Origin: Neorhizobium sp.
GTDB lineage: Bacteria; Pseudomonadota; Alphaproteobacteria; Rhizobiales; Rhizobiaceae
NCBI GenBank assembly: GCA_028283725.1
Contig: JAPWKC010000004.1
Coordinates: 992,001 to 1,056,000 of the forward strand
Direction: 5' to 3'
Length of the DNA: 64,000 nt
Of the stretch, positions 58,961 through 64,000 are shown piece by piece (within the stretch, counting starts at the first letter, position 1; each line of letters starts with the position of its first letter). The position numbers and the translations under genes were made by a program. Under the pieces are notes generated by a model. The model ran no database searches and was not told where the DNA came from. It was given only the letters and a program-made list of their open reading frames with translations.

Positions 58961-60040
58961 ATGACGGGTGGAGACAAACGCGTTCGGATCGGCATTGTTT
59001 TTGGCGGGCGGTCTGCCGAGCACGACGTCTCGGTGATGTCGGCGACCAATGTGGTCACGGCGCTCGATCCCGATCGCTACGATGTGGTGCCGATCTTCGT
59101 CACGCGGCAGGGCCGCTGGCTGTTAAGCGCGATCGAGGCCGACGGCACTCTGGCGCAGCCATCGCGCGGGACCGAAATCGCCCTCGTGCCGGGCGGCCAT
59201 GGACAGGCGGTGGCGCTGCCTTATGGCGGGGCGATGCACGGCATGCCGCGCATCGATATCCTGTTTCCGGTTCTGCACGGGCTGTTCGGCGAGGATGGCT
59301 CGGTTCAGGGGATGGCCGAGGTGGCGCGCGTGCCACTGGTCGGTTGCGGCATTCTCGGCTCGGCTGCGGCGCTCGACAAGGTGATCGCCAAGCGGCTGCT
59401 TCTCGCAGCCGGCCTGCCGGTGGCGCGTTCGGTGACGATCGTCGAGGGAGACGCGCCGGAGCTTGAGGCGCTCGAAGCGGCGCTTGGAATGCCAGTCTTC
59501 ATCAAGCCGGCGCGGCAAGGGTCTTCCGTCGGCGTTCGGAAAGTCTCTGGAACCCAGGAATACGGGCCGGCGCTGAAAGAAGGTTTCCGTCACGACAGGA
59601 GCCTGCTTGCGGAGGAATTCATCAAGGGGCGCGAAATCGAGTTCAGCGTGCTCGAAGGCGCGGACGGCAGCCTCTTCGTGTCGCGGCCGGGCGAGATCGT
59701 GCCGGCGGAGAGCCACGGATTCTACAGCTATGACGCCAAATATATCGACGAGGCGGGTGCGGCACTGAACGTGCCCGCAGACCTGCCGGCCGAGACCGAA
59801 GAGGCGATGCGCAGCATGGCCGCCGAGGCGTTCCGCGCGCTCGGCTGCGATGGCATGGCGCGTGTCGATTTCTTCCTGATGGAGGACTTCCGCTTCGTGG
59901 TGAACGAGATCAACACCATTCCCGGCTTTACCGATATCAGCATGTATTCCAAGGCGATGGCGGCCAGCGGGGTCAGTTACGGCGAGGTTCTCGACCGGCT
60001 GATCGCGCATGGCTTGGCACGCGCGGCGCGGATGGGGTGA
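58961..60040 (+). CDS. ddl: D-alanine--D-alanine ligase
   Basis: A 359-residue ATP-grasp enzyme joining two D-alanines for peptidoglycan. The N-terminal domain has VRIGIVFGGRSAEHDVSVMSATNV with the conserved G-G-x-S-x-E-H. The ATP-grasp part has IKPARQGSSVGVRKV and LLAEEFIKGREIEFSV. The metal-binding end MARVDFFLMEDFRFVVNEINTIPGFTDISMYSKA is complete. It resembles the larger DdlA form rather than DdlB. The start at 58961 has GAGAGGGG upstream; the frame to 58901 is not conserved. Convergent with the MFS gene. Confidence 0.95.
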   Translation: MTGGDKRVRIGIVFGGRSAEHDVSVMSATNVVTALDPDRYDVVPIFVTRQGRWLLSAIEADGTLAQPSRGTEIALVPGGHGQAVALPYGGAMHGMPRIDILFPVLHGLFGEDGSVQGMAEVARVPLVGCGILGSAAALDKVIAKRLLLAAGLPVARSVTIVEGDAPELEALEAALGMPVFIKPARQGSSVGVRKVSGTQEYGPALKEGFRHDRSLLAEEFIKGREIEFSVLEGADGSLFVSRPGEIVPAESHGFYSYDAKYIDEAGAALNVPADLPAETEEAMRSMAAEAFRALGCDGMARVDFFLMEDFRFVVNEINTIPGFTDISMYSKAMAASGVSYGEVLDRLIAHGLARAARMG

Positions 60041-60092
60041 GTGTCGATCCGCGGCATCGCGGTCAGGTTGATGGTCATGGTCGCGTGCAGGG

Positions 60093-61379
60093 TCAGGCGC
60101 CGGCCTCCATTTTGGGCCGTACGGCGGGTGCAAGGCCGCGGGCAAGCGGCCGCCAGCCGAAGATTGTGGTGACGAGCACGCCCGATGCCGCGACCCAGAA
60201 CGGCAGGGTGAGCGCGACTTCGCGCGGCAGCGGGCCGTCTGCCACCCGCACGATGAGGCCTGACAATGCAAGGCCAAGCGGCATCATGCCCCAGGCGAGA
60301 AGACGGTAGGCGCTGTTGACCCTGCCGAGCAGGCGATCGGGGATCATCCGCTGGCGGGTGGAGACCGAGACCGTGTTCCACACCAGACCGGCAAACTCGA
60401 AGAAGAAGAGCACAACGCCGAGCGAGACCGCATCCGGCGCCAGTGCCACGCCGATGAAGCTCGGGGCCGACCAGAAAAGCGTTATCTGCGTGGTGCGGGC
60501 CGGCCCGAGAAAACGGACGATCCTTTCGCCCACAAGGCCGCCGGCAATGCCGCCGAGCGCGCCCGCCGCCAGAATAAGGCCGTAGGCGGTGGAGGACAGA
60601 CCGAGATTTTCCTGCACATGCAGGACAAGCGCGATCATCACCATCTGGAAGAACAGGTTCCACAGGCCGGTCAGCCAGGCGAGCATGCGCAAGAGCGGTG
60701 CCTTGCGCAGAAAGGCCAGCCCTTCCTCCAGCTCGCGCCGCCAGTCGCGCGCCGCTTCTCCTCGTTCCGCCTGCGGACGGAATGTGCCGGCAATGCCGGC
60801 AATGATCAGGGCGGCGATCGCATAGGCGCCGGCGTTGGCGGCAAAGGGCAAAGGCAGGACGATCGCCACAAGGAGCGCGCCGAGCGGCGGGCCGACCAGC
60901 GCATTGCCGGCAATCTCGATGCTCCAGAGACGGCCATTGGCCTGTTCCAGCGCGTCATGCGCCACCAGCGCCGGCAGCATGGTCTGGGCGGCGTTGTCAC
61001 GAAAGACTTCGGCCGCGCCGACCACGAGCGCCGCCACGATGAGCGCCAGAAAGGCCGGCAGCGACGAGACACCTTCGACAGGCGCTGCCGCAAGCGGCAT
61101 GGCGAGGAGAAGCGCGATCAGCGCTGCGGCAAAGGCAAGGCTTCTGACCAGATCCATCGCGAGGATCAGCTTTCGGCGATCCACTCGGTCCGCGACGATG
61201 CCGGCCGGCAGCGCGAACACCGCCCAGGGCAGACGCAGGGCAATGGCGACCAGCGCGACGAGAAGCGGGTCGCGGGTCATCAGCGATGCCGTCCAGGCCC
61301 AGGCGATGGTGGCGATGCCATCCCCCAGATTGGTGAGCCCGCTTGCGGCAATGAAACGGGTGAGCGGTGAAAATGGCAT
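60093..61379 (-). CDS. MFS transporter (MFS_3 / enterobactin exporter-like)
   Basis: A 428-residue, 12-helix facilitator opening PLTRFIAASGLTNLGDGIATIAWAW, with the motif GIVADRVDRRKLILAMDLVRSLAFA and the late STRQRMIPDRLLGRVNSAYRLLAWG segment. This is the MFS_3 (EntS-like) pattern in which exporters of siderophores or small drugs are found. The substrate is unknown. An AAGGGGA site lies eight bases before the ATG. It is separated from ohr on the same strand by a terminator. Confidence 0.92.
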   Translation of the reverse strand: MPFSPLTRFIAASGLTNLGDGIATIAWAWTASLMTRDPLLVALVAIALRLPWAVFALPAGIVADRVDRRKLILAMDLVRSLAFAAALIALLLAMPLAAAPVEGVSSLPAFLALIVAALVVGAAEVFRDNAAQTMLPALVAHDALEQANGRLWSIEIAGNALVGPPLGALLVAIVLPLPFAANAGAYAIAALIIAGIAGTFRPQAERGEAARDWRRELEEGLAFLRKAPLLRMLAWLTGLWNLFFQMVMIALVLHVQENLGLSSTAYGLILAAGALGGIAGGLVGERIVRFLGPARTTQITLFWSAPSFIGVALAPDAVSLGVVLFFFEFAGLVWNTVSVSTRQRMIPDRLLGRVNSAYRLLAWGMMPLGLALSGLIVRVADGPLPREVALTLPFWVAASGVLVTTIFGWRPLARGLAPAVRPKMEAGA

Positions 61380-61508
61380 AATATGATCCCCTTTTTAGCA
61401 AGGATCATGCCTCTCGTCCCCCGGTTGCCGTCAAGTGAGAGTTCTTGCATCCGGCCGGATGCGCCAAACCGGGTTCGCACGCCATGGGAATGGGTGGCGT
61501 GGTCATGG

Positions 61509-61529
61509 AAAAGGGGCCATTCGGCCCCT
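61509..61529 (-). terminator. ohr terminator
   Basis: The stem AGGGGCC/GGCCCCT with loop ATTC; on the minus strand it is followed by TTTTCC. It lies about 45 bases after the ohr stop. Confidence 0.75.
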
Positions 61530-61575
61530 CTCCGCATCGGAATTCCATTGCGGGTGTTCCGGCAAAAACCCGGCG

Positions 61576-61998
61576 TCAGGCAACCGTGACCGGAACTTCG
61601 GTCGAGGTGCGCATGGCGTGGCTGTAGGGGCAGACGATATGGGCGGCGGCGGCGAGCTTTTCGGCCGTTTCCTTGTCGAGGCCCGGAATGTGAACGGTCA
61701 GCGCCACTTCGATGCCGAAGCCGCCGCCATCTTCACGCGGGCCGATGCCGACGGTGGCCGATACGGTCGTGTCTTCCGGGATCTTCACCTTCTGCTGGCC
61801 GGCCACGAATTTCAGGGCGCCGAGGAAGCAGGCGGAATAGCCAGCCGCGAAAAGCTGTTCCGGGTTGGTGCCCGTGGCGCCATCGCCGCCGAGTTCCTTC
61901 GGAACGGTCAGCGTGACATCGAGAACGCCGTTTTCGGAAACGGCGCGGCCTGCACGGCCGCCGGTGGCAGAAGCCTTGGTGGTGTAGAGGATCGGCAT
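61576..61998 (-). CDS. ohr: organic hydroperoxide resistance protein Ohr
   Basis: A 140-residue peroxidase of the Ohr/OsmC family that reduces organic hydroperoxides. The catalytic Cys57 (GYSACFLGAL) and resolving Cys123 (HIVCPYSHAMR) are both present, with Arg18 and Glu47 completing the active site. GTNPEQLFAAGYSACF is the family signature. It is cytosolic. The start at 61998 follows an AAGGGAAG site. It is divergent from ohrR with a clear dyad operator between them, the standard peroxide-sensing arrangement. Confidence 0.96.
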   Translation of the reverse strand: MPILYTTKASATGGRAGRAVSENGVLDVTLTVPKELGGDGATGTNPEQLFAAGYSACFLGALKFVAGQQKVKIPEDTTVSATVGIGPREDGGGFGIEVALTVHIPGLDKETAEKLAAAAHIVCPYSHAMRTSTEVPVTVA

Positions 61999-62029
61999 GG
62001 CAAACTTCCCTTCGGGTAAATTAATTTTT

Positions 62030-62044
62030 CGCAATTCAATTGCG
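62030..62044. promoter_or_regulatory. OhrR operator
   Basis: CGCAATT-C-AATTGCG is a perfect 15-bp palindrome in the ohr/ohrR divergent promoter. It matches the kind of AATT-centred site bound by OhrR repressors and lies 32-46 bases upstream of the ohr start. Confidence 0.75.
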
Positions 62045-62140
62045 CACAATCTAGTTACGCGCATTGCAGCCGGCCGTCAAGCCTGCGATAATGACGGTGT
62101 CGATAATTTGTTGCACGGGATCGTGACGTCAGGACCGGCC

Positions 62141-62617
62141 ATGGAGAAGAAAGCGGAAAAGACCATGCAGGCGCGCAGCGGCGGCGGGCAGATGGTGCTT
62201 GAGGCAAACCTGTGCTTTGCGATCTACGGCGCGGCACATGCCTTTACCCGCACCTACAAGCCGCTGCTCGAACCGCTTGGCCTCACCTACCCGCAATATC
62301 TCGTCATGCTTTGCCTCTGGGAAGAGGACATGCAGACGGTGAAGGCGCTCGGCGAGCGGCTGGGGCTTGATTCCGGCACGCTGTCGCCGCTCCTCAAGCG
62401 GATGGAACAGAGCGGATATGTGCGGCGCGAGCGCTCCCGCGAGGACGAGCGGCAGGTGAAGATCGCGCTGACAGACGAAGGTGCTTGCCTTGAGGCGCGC
62501 TCGGCCAATGTACGCGCTGCAATCGGTGCGGCACTCGGCTGCACGATGGACGAGGCGGCCGCACTGCGCGACGAGGTGATGGCGCTGAAGGCGCGGCTGA
62601 TGCAGCTGGAAGGCTGA
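62141..62617 (+). CDS. ohrR: OhrR, MarR family peroxide-sensing repressor
   Basis: A 158-residue MarR regulator of the OhrR group. The sensing Cys25 is in EANLCFAIYGAAHAFTRTYKPLL, the reactive cysteine near the N-terminus in the family. The winged helix reads LTYPQYLVMLCLWEEDMQTVKALGERLGLDSGTLSPLLKRMEQSGYVRRERSREDERQVKIALTDEG. It represses ohr until peroxide oxidises the cysteine. The start ATG at 62141 follows an AGGA site; upstream in-frame sequence is the operator region. It is convergent with the phosphotransferase gene. Confidence 0.95.
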   Translation: MEKKAEKTMQARSGGGQMVLEANLCFAIYGAAHAFTRTYKPLLEPLGLTYPQYLVMLCLWEEDMQTVKALGERLGLDSGTLSPLLKRMEQSGYVRRERSREDERQVKIALTDEGACLEARSANVRAAIGAALGCTMDEAAALRDEVMALKARLMQLEG

Positions 62618-62643
62618 CCGGCGGCACTTTTTCTTCTGAACCG

Positions 62644-63549
62644 TCAGGGCCTGTCGGCAAAACGCGTGTCGGCCAGCAAGCGGGCGATCCAGCGCCGGTA
62701 AGGATCGGCTGCCGCCGGGTCCGTGTCGCGCAGTTCGGCGATCTTGATTAAGGCCTTCCAGAGACACCAGCCGCGGGCGCGCTCCCAGGTTTGGCGGTCG
62801 AGGCCGATCCTGTCGCGGAAGAGCCGGGCGGATGGCACGTCGAGAAGCGTCCAGGCAATCGTGAGATCGCAGGCGGGATCGCCGATGCCGCAGGTGCCGA
62901 AATCGATGACGGCCGACAGCTTTCCATCCTTTACCAGCAGATTGCCTTCCGACACATCGCCATGCAGCCAGACCGGCGGCGCCTGCCATGTGGAGGCGCG
63001 TGCGCGCTCCCATATCGCCGTCAGAACGGTTGCGTCGACCTCATCCGACAGGATCCCGATCGCTGCCCTCGCCTCGTCGTCATAGACACAAAGCCCGCCG
63101 CCGCGATGAAAGTTTTGCGCTCCCGCCAGCGGCCCCTCCCCGGCATCGATGGCCCTCAGCGCATTGAGGAAATCGGCGATATCGAAGGCGAAGCGCTGCA
63201 TGTCGGCAATCCGCTCGGGGCGTGCCGTCTCGCCCTCGATCCAGCGATAGACGGACCAGGCAAAGGGGTAGCCCTCGCCGGGCACGCCGACGGCAAGCGG
63301 CTCGGGCACAGGCCTTGGCAGATGGGGTGCAAGACGCTGCAGCCAATGGGCTTCCTTCTCCACCTGCGCGGCATACCGTCCGTTACTCGGCAGGCGTACC
63401 GACATCGTGTCGCCCAGATGGAAGGTGCGGTTGTCCCAGCCGCCGTTTGCCACGGGCTCGACCGGCAGCCCGGCCCAGCGCGGAAACTGCGTCTCGATCA
63501 GCCGCCCGACAAGCGATGCGGCAATGTCCATGCGATCGTCAGCAGACAT
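62644..63549 (-). CDS. aminoglycoside phosphotransferase (APH)-family kinase
   Basis: A protein of about 301 residues with the APH/choline-kinase fold. Visible motifs are VANGGWDNRTFHLG (nucleotide loop), VWLHGDVSEGNLLVKDGKLSAVIDFGTCGIGDPACDLTIAW (Brenner motif H-G-D-V-x-x-x-N and metal-binding I-D-F-G) and a C-terminal helical lobe. Such proteins phosphorylate diverse small molecules; antibiotic resistance is not implied. The ATG at 63549 directly follows the T-run of the upstream terminator, so a start at 63531 or a short leader is also possible. Confidence 0.88.
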   Translation of the reverse strand: MSADDRMDIAASLVGRLIETQFPRWAGLPVEPVANGGWDNRTFHLGDTMSVRLPSNGRYAAQVEKEAHWLQRLAPHLPRPVPEPLAVGVPGEGYPFAWSVYRWIEGETARPERIADMQRFAFDIADFLNALRAIDAGEGPLAGAQNFHRGGGLCVYDDEARAAIGILSDEVDATVLTAIWERARASTWQAPPVWLHGDVSEGNLLVKDGKLSAVIDFGTCGIGDPACDLTIAWTLLDVPSARLFRDRIGLDRQTWERARGWCLWKALIKIAELRDTDPAAADPYRRWIARLLADTRFADRP

Positions 63550-63584
63550 GAAAAAATCCCGGCGCAACGGATTGCACCGGGATT
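63550..63584 (-). terminator. terminator of the L,D-transpeptidase gene
   Basis: The stem AATCCCGG-GCAA/TTGC-CCGGGATT (one C-A mismatch, four-base loop); on the minus strand it ends in TTTTTT. The T-run abuts the start of the phosphotransferase gene. Confidence 0.75.
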
Positions 63585-63632
63585 ATCAGAAATCCGTGAC
63601 GGTTGCTCGCGCTTTTCGGCGCGGAGGAACAC

Positions 63633-64000
63633 TTACTGCCAGACGACGATGCGGGCCTTTTCCGGCACGCGCTGGTAAAGGTCGATGACATCCTGGTTCA
63701 TCAGACGCACGCAGCCGGAAGAGACGGCGCGGCCGATGGAATTCCATTCCGGATTGCCATGCAGACGATAGAGCGTGTCCTGGCCGTTCTGGAAAATGTA
63801 GAGCGCGCGGGCGCCGAGCGGGTTCATCAGACCGCCGGGCATGCCGCCATTCTTGGCCGAATATTTGGTGAGTTCCGGCTGGCGGGCGATCATTTCCTGC
63901 GGCGGGACCCAGCGCGGCCATTTCTGGCGCCACTGGATGACGCCGTCGCCCGACCATGCGAAGCCCTCGCGGCCGATGCCGACGCCGTAGCGCATGGCGC
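63633..64000 (-). CDS. L,D-transpeptidase (YkuD), C-terminal part, cut by window edge
   Basis: The last 122 or so residues of an L,D-transpeptidase that cross-links peptidoglycan or anchors lipoproteins. The catalytic region contains YRLHGNPEWNSIGRAVSSGCVRLMNQDVIDLY with the His and the S-x-G-C-V-R cysteine motif. FAWSGDGVIQWRQKWPRWVPP and the KNGGMPGGLMNPLGARALYI strand are also typical of the family. The N-terminal part, including any signal peptide, lies beyond 64000. It ends with the terminator at 63550-63584. The enzyme should act in the periplasm. Confidence 0.9.
   Translation of the reverse strand, partial: AMRYGVGIGREGFAWSGDGVIQWRQKWPRWVPPQEMIARQPELTKYSAKNGGMPGGLMNPLGARALYIFQNGQDTLYRLHGNPEWNSIGRAVSSGCVRLMNQDVIDLYQRVPEKARIVVWQ

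Noticed and set aside
1..64000. Prophage, insertion sequence, integron, tRNA or rRNA genes
   Set aside because: I found no transposase, integrase, phage structural gene or recognisable RNA gene in the window.

Overview
The window is chromosomal DNA from a Rhizobiaceae-type alphaproteobacterium (Rhizobium/Agrobacterium/Neorhizobium-like). The placement rests on gene content: a Ros/MucR regulator, DUF2336, DUF1491, DUF5330, DUF6456 and DUF930 families, a DmeR-DmeF Co/Ni efflux pair, a NolR-like ArsR regulator, OhrR/Ohr, and high GC with dense coding on both strands. I see no rRNA, tRNA, CRISPR array, insertion sequence, prophage or replication origin. The species cannot be named from the sequence alone.

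Layout. 1-6.5 kb: DUF2336 protein, DUF1491 protein, an overlapping pair of membrane histidine kinase and peptidoglycan-binding protein, DUF5330 protein and SufE. 6.5-9.6 kb: a stand-alone DnaA-domain-IV-like protein coupled to a DUF6456 protein, then mucR with a long AT-rich upstream region. 9.6-15.3 kb: MsrB, beta-carbonic anhydrase, a secreted protein coupled to a frameshifted aldose epimerase, ParD/ParE, an acetyltransferase, a hemolysin III protein and a universal stress protein behind an anaerobox. 15.5-22.3 kb: a LysR regulator carrying a 15-bp minisatellite, an AEC carrier, a VOC protein, a divergent AraC/SDR pair and an AI-2E exporter. 22.3-28 kb: a GGDEF(degenerate)-EAL protein, DUF930 protein, two tiny membrane proteins and oligopeptidase B. 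28-33 kb: NolR-like ArsR, DmeF-DmeR with operator, a MerR regulator with operator, an acetyltransferase and a decayed hicAB locus. 33-38.9 kb: diheme cytochrome c with cytochrome c', metallophosphoesterase, SodB, secreted protein, a ParE-like remnant, a carboxylesterase and a PhyH-like dioxygenase. 39.5-47 kb: branched-chain aminotransferase, then a glutathione/aldehyde-type group (gamma-glutamylcyclotransferase, GST, LysR, MFS, two aldo/keto reductases). 47-64 kb: chemoreceptor, CorA, HerA-like ATPase, YjdM-like protein, VOC protein, PQQ glucose-type dehydrogenase, bestrophin, D-Ala-D-Ala ligase, MFS exporter, Ohr/OhrR, a phosphotransferase and the C-terminal part of an L,D-transpeptidase cut by the window edge.

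Themes. Many genes handle oxidative, electrophile or metal stress (MsrB, SodB, Ohr/OhrR, GST, aldo/keto reductases, DmeRF), and regulators usually sit next to or divergent from their likely targets with recognisable operators. Toxin-antitoxin loci appear in three states: intact (parDE), frameshifted (hicAB) and truncated (ParE-like remnant). Two things stand out as less ordinary. First, in-frame 12-, 15- or 21-bp tandem repeats recur in at least six unrelated genes and one intergenic stretch. Second, all three frameshifts I can find look like one extra base in a short homopolymer, which raises the question of sequence error versus real decay.
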